DNA of 10,451 bases from an uncultured Thalassolituus sp. (GTDB taxonomy: Bacteria > Pseudomonadota > Gammaproteobacteria > Pseudomonadales > Oceanobacteraceae). Location: contig CAJXIT010000100.1 in NCBI GenBank assembly GCA_913054055.1, forward strand, positions 1 through 10,451, given 5' to 3'. Below the pieces are notes generated by a model. The model did no database searches, was not told where the DNA came from, and saw nothing but the letters and a program-made list of their open reading frames with translations. The number at the start of each line of letters is the position of its first letter. The stretch's first letter is position 1. The translations under genes and the position numbers were made by a program. This document shows, piece by piece, positions 1 through 6,752 of the stretch.

Positions 1-23
1 AGAAGTGAGGCTTGAAGATAAAT

Positions 24-148
24 TGTAGGAGCGTGCTCGCACGCGAATCAGGGTTGCAGTGAATTTGGTGTGAGCGTTCGAGGAAACCCATAGCAGCTGT
101 TTTCATAAAAGGCCTGCGGCCTTGTCGCCTGCAGGCAGCCTCCTACAA
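24..148. repeat. REP/BIME-like composite palindromic element, copy 1
   Basis: The element begins with a TGTAGGAG head at 24 and ends with the inverted head CTCCTACA at 140-147. Near the left end GCGTG/CACGC (31-35 and 40-44) forms a hairpin with a CTCG loop. Near the right end AAGGCC/GGCCTT (109-114 and 118-123) forms a second hairpin with a 3-nt loop. Positions 24-134 align over their whole length with the reverse complement of 4732-4844, and 125-148 is identical base for base to 3123-3146. It lies downstream of rnfH. Read on the minus strand the second hairpin is followed by TTTT, so it could also help to end the rnfH transcript. The TGTAGGAG head with a GC-rich inner palindrome resembles the REP sequences of pseudomonads. 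Confidence 0.75.
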
Positions 149-185
149 GTGGATCGAAAGACGGGAGATGTAAGCTATCTCACAT

Positions 186-497
186 CTAACCTTTCTCAGC
201 CTTGGCTTTTTCAGCCGCTTTTGCAGCACGATTGGCACGGGCCACTTTAGGGTCGATGATCAAAGGGCGATAAATTTCCACACGGTCATGTTCACGCAAT
301 ACTTCTTCTTGGGGGTTGCGAACACCTTTTCCAAAAATACCCATTTTCGCTTCAGCCAAATCAATTTCAGGAAATTCATTTACAATGCCCGATTGCTCGG
401 CACCTTGAAAAACAGTCGTGCCTTCTTCCACTTCAAAGGCTAAAATCTTTTGCTTTTCTGGTGTGGCGTATGCCACTTCAACGGTAATTTTTGCCAT
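186..497 (-). CDS. rnfH: RnfH family protein (ubiquitin-like fold, former UPF0125)
   Basis: This is a 103-residue cytosolic protein of the RnfH family, a small beta-grasp (ubiquitin-like) domain whose biochemical role is unsettled; despite the name it is usually not next to the Rnf complex genes. The family signature is clear: KMGIFGK around residues 51-57, then a DRVEIYRPL stretch at about 71-79 followed by DPK and a basic, Ala-rich tail. Length is normal for the family. It follows ratA on the same strand after a 67-nt gap, as in the ratA-rnfH pair of E. coli, so co-transcription is likely. The ribosome binding site is weak (AGAGA about 12 nt upstream), but the ATG fits the family N-terminus (short basic start, then VEVAYA). 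No terminator with a long T run is seen after it; the REP hairpin at 109-123 may serve. Confidence 0.95.
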   Translation of the reverse strand: MAKITVEVAYATPEKQKILAFEVEEGTTVFQGAEQSGIVNEFPEIDLAEAKMGIFGKGVRNPQEEVLREHDRVEIYRPLIIDPKVARANRAAKAAEKAKAEKG

Positions 498-542
498 GAT
501 GCTTTTTAATCTCTAAATCTGGTTAACTATTTTCTGTTATCT

Positions 543-559
543 GTGTTTTTACAAAACAC
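543..559 (-). other. AT-rich inverted repeat just after ratA
   Basis: A perfect 7-bp inverted repeat, GTGTTTT / AAAACAC, with a 3-nt spacer lies 5 nt beyond the ratA stop codon on the minus strand. It is AT-rich and has no following T run, so it is a weak candidate for an mRNA 3'-end or intercistronic structure between ratA and rnfH, not a convincing terminator. Confidence 0.35.
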
Positions 560-564
560 CAAAG

Positions 565-1002
565 TTATTTTGACACGTAAATTTTTCCCGCTCGCTGTAC
601 AAAAGCATCGACCATAGTATTGGCCGCCTGCTTGAATACAGGGCTTAAGGTCATGGACAGTATTTTACCCGCCACTTCAAACTCTAACTCTAATATCACC
701 TTGCATGCTTCATCGGATAGCTTTTGAAAACTAAACTTTCCATGCAGCTTTGAAAATGGCCCATCCACCAACTCTAAGGTCATGTATTCAGGGCGGCACT
801 TCTCATTTTTTGTGGTAAAGGTTTGATTGATTCCCGCTTTGCTAATGGTCATCCCTGCAATTAATTCTTGCTCGGTTTCACTTTGAATATGCGCGTCTAC
901 ACACCAAGGTAAAAACTCAGGATACGACTTTACATCACAGACTAAATCAAACATTTGCTCAGTGGTGTGCATCACCAATGCCGAGCGCTCAATACGAGTC
1001 AT
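565..1002 (-). CDS. ratA: RatA family protein (START / polyketide cyclase fold)
   Basis: This 145-residue protein belongs to the RatA/Coq10-like branch of the START superfamily. E. coli RatA has been described as a toxin that hinders 70S ribosome assembly, while relatives such as Coq10 bind ubiquinone, so the true physiological role is debated. Visible landmarks are the N-terminal TRIERSALV, the diagnostic YPEFLPWC motif at residues 27-34, a SKAGI...TFTTKN strand pair at 54-66, LVDGPF at 78-83 and the C-terminal amphipathic helix FKQAANTMVDAFVQRA. Length and every landmark match E. coli RatA. It sits upstream of rnfH, as in many gammaproteobacteria, and starts 45 nt after the NSS transporter stop. 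A GAG-containing purine stretch lies about 10 nt before the ATG. Function beyond the family is inference. Confidence 0.93.
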   Translation of the reverse strand: MTRIERSALVMHTTEQMFDLVCDVKSYPEFLPWCVDAHIQSETEQELIAGMTISKAGINQTFTTKNEKCRPEYMTLELVDGPFSKLHGKFSFQKLSDEACKVILELEFEVAGKILSMTLSPVFKQAANTMVDAFVQRAGKIYVSK

Positions 1003-1035
1003 TTACTTACTCTTTTAAATTCTAAAAAACAAACC

Positions 1036-1058
1036 GTTTACTTGTTATTAAAGTAAAC
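1036..1058 (-). terminator. Inverted repeat spanning the NSS transporter stop codon; possible weak terminator or attenuator
   Basis: GTTTACTT (1036-1043) and AAGTAAAC (1051-1058) form a perfect 8-bp stem with a 7-nt loop. The loop holds the transporter's TAA stop codon (1048-1050). On the minus strand the stem is followed by GGTTTGTTTTTT, a U-rich tail that begins a few nucleotides late. The stem is AT-rich, so if it terminates it should do so only partly and would reduce read-through into ratA-rnfH. Confidence 0.42.
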
Positions 1059-2403
1059 CATTTATTAATACAACCGCCACTGCCACAGGCGCAATAAACT
1101 TAAGAACAATCATCCATGCTTTATACAAGGTTGGATTAGACATTCTAACTTCAGCTGCCACATCTGACTTATGCATCACCCAACCTACAAACAAGGCAAT
1201 GAACAAGCCACCTAAAGGCAGCAAAATATTTGTCGTCAAGAAATCTAAAAGATCAAAAAGGGTTTTATCAAATACCTTATAGTCTGACCAAAGGTTAAAC
1301 GACAATACAGTACCAATACCCAATACCCACGCAGCCACACCTACCCAGGTAGCCGCATGCGCACGACTCATGCCTTTTGATTCAACCGCCCAAGCTACAA
1401 TTGGCTCAGCCAATGAAATTGAAGAGCTCCATGCAGCAAACGTAATCAAAACAAAAAATAAAGTACCAAACAGAGTACCCGCGGGCATTTGACCAAACGC
1501 GATAGGTAAGGTTTGAAATAACAAACCAGGACCGGCTCCCGGTTCCATACCGTTAGCAAATACAATTGGGAAAATGGCCAAACCCGCCGCCAATGCAACT
1601 AAAGTATCTAAAATACCCACCAGCACAACGGTTTTACCAATGCTCACATCCGATGGCATGTAAGCGCCATAAGCCATGATCGCACCAAGCCCTAAGCTTA
1701 AAGTAAAGAATGCATGGCCCAGGGCCACCACAATGCTCTCGCCGGTTAACTTACTAAAATCAAAACTGAATAAAAATGAAAAGCCTTGGCTAAAGCCGTC
1801 GCTGCTTAACGCGTAACCCAGTAATAAAAACAGCAGCACAAATAACATAGGCATTAATATGCGGATGGCTTTTTCTAACCCTTGATTCACCCCTCGGGCA
1901 ACCACTGCAATGGTAATCACCATAAAAATAGTGTGCCATGCCAATAGTACTTCTGGGTTGCCCACTAAATTGCCAAAGGTTGTACTGGCCACCTCAGCAC
2001 TGGCCCCTTCAAACATTCCCCCTGCCATTCTAAAAATATAAGCCAACGCCCAACCAGCAATGACCGAATAGAAAGACAAAATCAGAAAACCGGCAACGGC
2101 CCCCATCCAACCAATACCACTCCATAAACGATTGGCACCCGCATCTTTAGCAATGGCGGTCATGGTATTAATTGGGCTTTGTCGACCCATACGGCCCAAC
2201 ATAACTTCAGCCAACATCACAGGTAAACCAATCAAACAGATACAAAATAAGTAAACCAATACAAACGCACCGCCGCCGTTTTCGCCAGTGATGTATGGGA
2301 ATTTCCAGATATTACCCAAACCAACCGCAGAACCCGTGGCCGCCAATATGAATAACCAGCGGTTACGCCATAATCCATGAATGCTGTTTTGTTCTGCCGC
2401 CAT
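1048..2403 (-). CDS. Sodium-dependent transporter, neurotransmitter:sodium symporter (NSS/SLC6) family
   Basis: This is a 451-residue inner-membrane Na+ symporter with the LeuT fold, about 11 membrane segments as in many bacterial NSS proteins. TM1 carries GSAVGLGNIWKFPY at residues 24-37, including Asn31 at the Na1 site, followed by ENGGGAF. TM6 carries the unwound FFTLSLGLGAI segment at 232-242. TM8 carries AWSSSIS at 324-330, matching the Na2-site serines. Asp266 in TM7 (ILDTLVALAAG) may be the acidic residue that replaces chloride in bacterial members, so Cl- independence is likely. The family imports amino acids; the substrate cannot be read from sequence. The start is supported by AGGA 8 nt before the ATG. 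It lies between ratA and smpB, where the E. coli locus has no gene, and probably leads an operon with ratA-rnfH. Confidence 0.93.
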   Translation of the reverse strand: MAAEQNSIHGLWRNRWLFILAATGSAVGLGNIWKFPYITGENGGGAFVLVYLFCICLIGLPVMLAEVMLGRMGRQSPINTMTAIAKDAGANRLWSGIGWMGAVAGFLILSFYSVIAGWALAYIFRMAGGMFEGASAEVASTTFGNLVGNPEVLLAWHTIFMVITIAVVARGVNQGLEKAIRILMPMLFVLLFLLLGYALSSDGFSQGFSFLFSFDFSKLTGESIVVALGHAFFTLSLGLGAIMAYGAYMPSDVSIGKTVVLVGILDTLVALAAGLAIFPIVFANGMEPGAGPGLLFQTLPIAFGQMPAGTLFGTLFFVLITFAAWSSSISLAEPIVAWAVESKGMSRAHAATWVGVAAWVLGIGTVLSFNLWSDYKVFDKTLFDLLDFLTTNILLPLGGLFIALFVGWVMHKSDVAAEVRMSNPTLYKAWMIVLKFIAPVAVAVVLINGLL

Positions 2404-2437
2404 TGAGAATGTCCTGTCTTATTATGGTTTTTTGCCT

Positions 2438-2466
2438 ATTGTCCAGATTTTCGCCGACTAGCTCAA
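2438..2466 (-). promoter_or_regulatory. Candidate sigma-70 promoter for the NSS transporter gene
   Basis: On the minus strand TTGAGC (2461-2466) and GACAAT (2438-2443) are separated by exactly 17 nt, each matching 4 of 6 consensus bases. Transcription would start about 28 nt before the ATG at 2403, leaving room for the AGGA ribosome binding site. Prediction by eye only. Confidence 0.4.
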
Positions 2467-2561
2467 GAGACTTATGAAAGCTGGCCCTCCACAACCCATA
2501 AATACCATCAATCCGCCTACCTTGAGGCCTATCAACCGTATCTTTTTTGGTAAACTGGCCC

Positions 2562-2567
2562 TATAAT
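2562..2567 (+). promoter_or_regulatory. -10 box of smpB, abutting the start codon
   Basis: A perfect TATAAT ends 7 nt before the smpB ATG at 2575. Usual spacing puts the transcription start at or next to the A of the ATG. No Shine-Dalgarno sequence lies in the short CG-rich gap. No good -35 hexamer is seen at 16-18 nt upstream, so this -10 may depend on other elements. Confidence 0.55.
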
Positions 2568-2574
2568 TCGCGCC

Positions 2575-3060
2575 ATGGCTAAAAGTAAGAAAAAATCCAA
2601 AAGCAGTAGTAGCACCATCTGCCAAAACAAGCGCGCTCGACACGATTTTCTATTAGACAATCTCACCGAAGCCGGCTTGGTTTTAGAAGGCTGGGAAGTG
2701 AAAAGTATTCGTGCAGGTAAATGTCACCTAACGGATTCCTTTGTCATCATCCATAAAGATGAAGCATGGCTAACAGGGTGCAACATTACCCCACTCAACG
2801 AAGCCAGCACTCACGTCATTTGCACACCTCGACGTGATCGAAAACTGCTATTAAACCGAAAAGAAATTGATAAGTTTAAAGCCGCATCTGATCAAAAAGG
2901 CTACACCATGGTGGCCCTTGAGATGTACTGGAAAGGCCCAAGAGTAAAAATTAAAATGGCATTGGGTAAAGGTAAACAAGCCCACGACAAACGTGAAGCC
3001 AGTAAAGAAAAAGATTGGAACAAACAAAAAGAACGCATCATGAAGCACAGCACACGGTAA
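2575..3060 (+). CDS. smpB: SsrA-binding protein SmpB
   Basis: This is the 161-residue protein partner of tmRNA in trans-translation: it binds the tRNA-like domain of ssrA RNA, delivers it to stalled ribosomes and occupies the decoding centre. The sequence shows the lysine/serine-rich N-terminal tail, NKRARHDF, the signature GWEVKSIRAGK at about residues 39-49, the LLLNRKEI segment, and the C-terminal GKGKQAHDKREASKEKDW that becomes helical in the ribosome. Length is typical. The ATG at 2575 is the only reasonable start since no in-frame Met follows until deep in the protein. There is no ribosome binding site, and a TATAAT sits 7 nt upstream, so the mRNA may be leaderless. It is divergent from NSS-ratA-rnfH. 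Its RNA partner ssrA lies on the same strand about 5.7 kb downstream. Confidence 0.97.
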   Translation: MAKSKKKSKSSSSTICQNKRARHDFLLDNLTEAGLVLEGWEVKSIRAGKCHLTDSFVIIHKDEAWLTGCNITPLNEASTHVICTPRRDRKLLLNRKEIDKFKAASDQKGYTMVALEMYWKGPRVKIKMALGKGKQAHDKREASKEKDWNKQKERIMKHSTR

Positions 3061-3080
3061 TTAGACTGTGGTGATGTTTG

Positions 3081-3106
3081 AAAAAAGGCTCTTAGGAGCC
3101 TTTTTT
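3081..3106. terminator. Bidirectional intrinsic terminator between smpB and the symporter gene
   Basis: AAAAAAGGCTC (3081-3091) and GAGCCTTTTTT (3096-3106) pair perfectly around a TTAG loop. The stem has a T run on one strand and, by symmetry, on the other. It lies 20 nt after the smpB stop and about 94 nt beyond the stop of the converging symporter gene, so it can serve both. Confidence 0.9.
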
Positions 3107-3122
3107 ATTGCCTGTTAATTGG

Positions 3123-3184
3123 TCGCCTGCAGGCAGCCTCCTACAAACAATCCAATCTTCCTGTAGGAGGGAGCCTGCTCGCGA
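3123..3184. repeat. REP-like inverted pair, heads facing each other
   Basis: The left unit (3123-3146) is identical over 24 bp to 125-148 and is in minus orientation (head CTCCTACAA at 3138-3146). After 15 nt a plus-oriented head TGTAGGAGG starts at 3162 and runs through GAGCCTGCTCGCGA to 3184. This plus unit resembles pseudomonad REP sequences. Unlike copy 1, where the two heads are at the outer ends, here they face inward, as if two elements abut. Confidence 0.7.
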
Positions 3185-3199
3185 TACCTCAAATGAATA

Positions 3200-4609
3200 T
3201 CACGATCCACTCTTCATTTTCTGAAATGCATATTCACCAGCAACAAGCACTGCCAACCCACTTAAAATCCCAGGTAAACCTTCGTACACCATGGCGTGCA
3301 AATCGAATTGTCGCCATAACAATGCCGTTATAAAACCCATTATGATTGCCACAATGCTCACGGCTTGCGAAGGCCGCTTGCCAAAACATAAAAAGATTAA
3401 CAAAGGTGCAAATGCGCTGGCCAAACCCGACCAAGCCATTATCACCATGTTAAACACGCTTTGATTATTAGACAGCGCTAACAAAAGCGCGATACCAGTA
3501 ATGGCGATGGTGACTAATTTTAGTAAACCCGTTTTTTCAACGTTATGAGGCAAAATGTCATGGGTAACGGCAGCTGAACAACTCAATACTAATGAGTCGG
3601 CAGTCGACATGGTGGCCGCAAAAATGCCGGCCAAAATCAAACCCACCAGCACAGGAGGTAACAATTGCTGCGCCATGGTCGGCAGTGCTAATTCAGCATC
3701 AAACGTGGCCACCTCAGGTAAATGAATTCTTGCCAGCATGCCCACCCCTGTCGCCATGCAATAAAACAAAATAAACCATAAGTAATACCAAGCTTTTGCC
3801 TGCTTCATATTGCCCGAGTCATTTAAACTCATGAAGCGCACCATAATATGAGGCTGCCCAATAACCGATAGCCCTGCAAACACCCAGCTCACCACAAACA
3901 ACACCGCACCTAACCAACCGGCAAACACCAAGTCTTTAGGCAACCAATCCATAAAGCCATCAACCGAGTGCATTTGTAAAAGCGCAGAATCTAATCCACC
4001 TAAATGCGTGACCGCAGTCACCAACAATATTCCCATGGCCAAAATCATCACAATGGATTGAGCGGCATCTGTCCAAATCGACGCTCGAATACCCCCTGCC
4101 ACACAATATATGGCCACTAATATCGCACCCACCAGCGCGCCCGACCATAAAGGCCAGTCCAATAAAACGTGTAAGGCTTTGCCACCCGCCACCAATTGAG
4201 CAGACGCATAAGTTAATAAAAACAAAAGAGAGATGACACCGATTAAGCGCTGAACAGGCTGGTGTTTTTGTCCGTACCAATTACTTAAAACCCCTGCGTA
4301 GCTAACCTCACCTGAAGATTGCGTGGCCTGATTCAAACGTTTATGCACATACAGCGATGCCAAAAAATCCCCAGCAATCCAACCGACCATCAACCAAATG
4401 GAAGCCAAACCAGTGGCATAGGTATAGCCAATCACACCAATAAACATATAACCGCTATTATTGGTGGCAACCGCCGACAACCCCACCAACCAAGCCTTTA
4501 CATTACCACTGGCCAAATAATAATCCGCCTTGGTGCCGCGACTGCGCCATGCTGATGACAATCCAATCAGAGCGAATAGCAATAAGAACCCAATAAACGA
4601 ATAAACCAT
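3200..4609 (-). CDS. Sodium:solute symporter (SSS/SLC5 family), PutP-like
   Basis: This is an inner-membrane Na+-coupled symporter of 469 residues (471 from the alternative start). Landmarks, numbered from the alternative start: LSAVATNNSGYMFIG in TM2 (46-60), AGGIRASIWTDAAQ (173-186), GQPHIMVRFMS (253-263) and AATMSTADS (333-341), whose Ser337/Thr338 match the Na2-site pair of the E. coli proline transporter PutP. PutP's essential Asp55 corresponds to Asn52 here, a state also found in other SSS members, so the substrate need not be proline. Two ATGs lie close together: an AAGGG directly abuts the one at 4615, leaving it no spacing, but lies 6 nt before the ATG at 4609, which I therefore prefer. 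The gene follows the deacylase on the same strand after 321 nt rich in REP-like repeats. It could import the substrates or products of that enzyme (inference). Confidence 0.92.
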   Translation of the reverse strand: MVYSFIGFLLLFALIGLSSAWRSRGTKADYYLASGNVKAWLVGLSAVATNNSGYMFIGVIGYTYATGLASIWLMVGWIAGDFLASLYVHKRLNQATQSSGEVSYAGVLSNWYGQKHQPVQRLIGVISLLFLLTYASAQLVAGGKALHVLLDWPLWSGALVGAILVAIYCVAGGIRASIWTDAAQSIVMILAMGILLVTAVTHLGGLDSALLQMHSVDGFMDWLPKDLVFAGWLGAVLFVVSWVFAGLSVIGQPHIMVRFMSLNDSGNMKQAKAWYYLWFILFYCMATGVGMLARIHLPEVATFDAELALPTMAQQLLPPVLVGLILAGIFAATMSTADSLVLSCSAAVTHDILPHNVEKTGLLKLVTIAITGIALLLALSNNQSVFNMVIMAWSGLASAFAPLLIFLCFGKRPSQAVSIVAIIMGFITALLWRQFDLHAMVYEGLPGILSGLAVLVAGEYAFQKMKSGS

Positions 4610-4615
4610 GAACAT

Positions 4616-4936
4616 CCCTTTTTAATTATTTTGTAGAAGCGTGAGCCTGAAGGTGTTTAACCAGCATACACGAATGTCGGGGAGATAGGAGATGTGTGCC
4701 CTTCCAAAAATTAATCAGAAATAGACGATAACTGCAGGCGACAAAGGCCACAGGCCTTCCATTAACACAGCTGAAAAATTCTTTTTTTAAACACCACACC
4801 TTTCACTCTGCCAACTCTGATTCGCTTGCGAGCAAGCTCCTACATATTTGATCACACCTGTACGAGGCTGCCAGCGTGCCCCTGGTCGAAGTGATGCTTT
4901 CGGTATTGCAGGCGACAAAGGCCGTAGGCCTTTCTA
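4616..4936. repeat. REP-like repeat cluster filling the symporter-deacylase spacer
   Basis: No gene is seen in these 321 nt. They hold a head-like TTGTAGAAGC at 4631-4640; element copy 2 in minus orientation at 4732-4844 (listed separately); a degenerate head TGTACGAGGCTGCC at 4859-4872; and a further GCAGGCGACAAAGGCC module at 4908-4923. That module ends in a perfect hairpin, AAAGGCC / GGCCTTT (4917-4923 and 4927-4933), 3 nt beyond the deacylase stop. On the minus strand this hairpin could stabilise or end the deacylase mRNA. I see no convincing promoter for the symporter here. Confidence 0.65.
4732..4844 (-). repeat. REP/BIME-like composite palindromic element, copy 2
   Basis: Read on the minus strand the element starts with TGTAGGAGC at 4844, has a GCTTG-CTCG-CAAGC hairpin, passes CAGCTG at 4770-4775 and AAGGCC/GGCCTT at 4744-4758, and ends in CTGCAG at 4732. 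The order of blocks is the same as in copy 1 (24-134), with a diverged centre. The first hairpin differs from copy 1 by two changes that keep the base pair (G-C to T-A). Confidence 0.72.
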
Positions 4937-6568
4937 TCAAGCAATGGCCTTTATAAAATCCCCGTTGCGTTCGCCCACTAAAGCTTTTCCATCTTTCACA
5001 GATTGCACGCCATTTACAAATACATGATCAATTCCGGTTGGAGCAGCGCTGCATGCTGATCGACTGGTATTGTCTTTAACTGTTTTCCAATCAAACACAA
5101 CCGCATCCGCAATGTAATCATTTTTAATTAATCCACGCTCTTTAATACCAAAACGCTCTGCTGCCTCTTGGGTCATTCGTTGAATTAATTTTTCTAACGG
5201 CACATTGCCACTGTCACGGGCAATCTGTAAAAACTTAGGAAACGCCCCAAACGTGGCAGCATTTTCAATGCCTGAAGGTTCAGGCCAAGAATCAGTCATG
5301 AATAATGCCGCTGGGTGCTGCATTAATGTTTGAATGATTTCATCATTATAATAACGATGAAACATCACGCGGGCTTCAGCATTTGAAAGGTCTAAAATTT
5401 CAATCATCACTTCAAATTCGCCTTTACCCACAGCCTCTGCAATTTCAGAAACAAACTTGCCATTATACTGACTGTATTCTTCACAACAGGCATCGGTAAT
5501 TTGAATGCAGTCATAGCCTAAACCCACCTGTTTAAAACCAAAATACGCTTCAAAGCGCAAGCGCAACATGGGCAATGTTTTACGCAATACCCGAGGCATA
5601 TCCGCCATCACCCATTCGGGCAAAATGGTATTCAATAATGTGGCACCAAATGGATACGGAAACATATCAAATTTCACATCCACACCGTCTGCAATGGCGC
5701 GATCAAATTTATCAATAGCCTGTTGCAGAGTGGGCCAAGTTTTTTCACCCACAAAAATTAAATGAGAAAACTGAAGTTTCACCCCAGTCTCGCGAGCAAG
5801 GTCCAACATTTCATCAATGGCGCGCAAGTTATGAGCTTTACCAAATGGGTTCATAGGATACGTACCCGACAACACCGAATAGGCTTTGGCATGAACCGTT
5901 AACACCTTATCGTGTTTTTTAACCAATTTGGCCACGTCTTTAAGCTCATCCATATCGGCAAACACACCGGGTTTATACTGCAAGCCTAACGACACACCTG
6001 CCGCTCCTTGAGCTAAAGATTCGTCTAACAAGGTGAGCATTTCTTGATACTGCTGCTCAGTCAAGGCGCTAGAATTAAAACCGTTTAAAGAGGTTCGGCA
6101 CACACCGTGCCCCACCAAGCTTAATAAATTGGGGCGAGAACCATGAGATTGAATTTGCTCTTGATAACCTAAAAAGCTGCTCCAATTAATGTCACCATGC
6201 CCCGCTTTAAACAAGGAGTTTTCAATTAGGTGCTGATGCTCGGTTCCACACTTAAAGCCAAACGGACTAAACCCACAATTGCCCACCACCATAGTCGTAA
6301 TGCCTTGAGACACAAACGGATCAAAATCTTCAGGAGAGTCGGTAATGGCAAAATAATCCATGTGGCTGTGCACATCGATGAATCCCGGTGCAATCACTTT
6401 ATCCGTGCAATCAATTTCAGTGATGCCATCTAATTTAACTTGCGCGACAGCGGCATCATTCTCCAATACCGTTAAGCGGCCCTGCTGCATTAATACATGA
6501 GCCGTACGGGCTTTTTCACCTGACCCATCAACCAGCAAACCATTTTTAAGTAAAAATGCATTCCCCAT
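4937..6568 (-). CDS. N-acyl-D-amino-acid deacylase family amidohydrolase (D-aminoacylase-like)
   Basis: This is a 543-residue enzyme of the amidohydrolase superfamily, expected to hydrolyse the amide bond of N-acyl-D-amino acids or related compounds with a bound metal. It keeps the ligands known from Alcaligenes D-aminoacylase: His67 and His69 in PGFIDVHSHMD, Cys98 in VVGNCGFS, His226 in TVHAKAYS, His269 in FSHL and Asp426 in MTDSW. The N- and C-terminal parts (residues 1-60 and about 480-543) form the usual flanking beta sandwich. The surroundings of His226 and Asp426 differ from the common THxR and GSDG forms, so this is a divergent subfamily with uncertain substrate. No signal peptide is seen, so it should be cytosolic. 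The start is supported by AAGGGGTGG just upstream. The PutP-like symporter follows downstream. Confidence 0.88.
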   Translation of the reverse strand: MGNAFLLKNGLLVDGSGEKARTAHVLMQQGRLTVLENDAAVAQVKLDGITEIDCTDKVIAPGFIDVHSHMDYFAITDSPEDFDPFVSQGITTMVVGNCGFSPFGFKCGTEHQHLIENSLFKAGHGDINWSSFLGYQEQIQSHGSRPNLLSLVGHGVCRTSLNGFNSSALTEQQYQEMLTLLDESLAQGAAGVSLGLQYKPGVFADMDELKDVAKLVKKHDKVLTVHAKAYSVLSGTYPMNPFGKAHNLRAIDEMLDLARETGVKLQFSHLIFVGEKTWPTLQQAIDKFDRAIADGVDVKFDMFPYPFGATLLNTILPEWVMADMPRVLRKTLPMLRLRFEAYFGFKQVGLGYDCIQITDACCEEYSQYNGKFVSEIAEAVGKGEFEVMIEILDLSNAEARVMFHRYYNDEIIQTLMQHPAALFMTDSWPEPSGIENAATFGAFPKFLQIARDSGNVPLEKLIQRMTQEAAERFGIKERGLIKNDYIADAVVFDWKTVKDNTSRSACSAAPTGIDHVFVNGVQSVKDGKALVGERNGDFIKAIA

Positions 6569-6678
6569 AACACCACCCCTTTTTATTTTTATATCGATTG
6601 AATAACAACCAGCCTAAAACACTGGGCTTTATAGTCAATGTCGTATTATGACTGGTAGGTATAAGGAATGTGAGATGC

Positions 6679-6691
6679 GGAAACTGTTTCC
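6679..6691. promoter_or_regulatory. 13-bp palindrome, possible operator in the divergent spacer
   Basis: GGAAAC-T-GTTTCC is a perfect inverted repeat with a single central base. It lies between the divergent deacylase and His-rich cluster starts, 110 nt from the first and 143 nt from the second. An outer GAATG/CATTC pair (6666-6670, 6695-6699) surrounds it asymmetrically. It does not match an operator I can name. Confidence 0.35.
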
Positions 6692-6752
6692 ATACATTCA
6701 CAGCTAGCCATAGAACGTTGGCGCCTTGTTTTCGTATCGAATACCAAAAACA

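Noticed and set aside
166..187. AGATGT / ACATCT inverted repeat at the rnfH stop as a terminator
   Set aside because: The stem is 6 bp with a 10-nt loop and no T run on either strand.
2458..2643. Minus-strand 61-aa frame across the smpB start
   Set aside because: It overlaps the smpB promoter and coding start and shows no family features; it is explained by the divergent promoter region.
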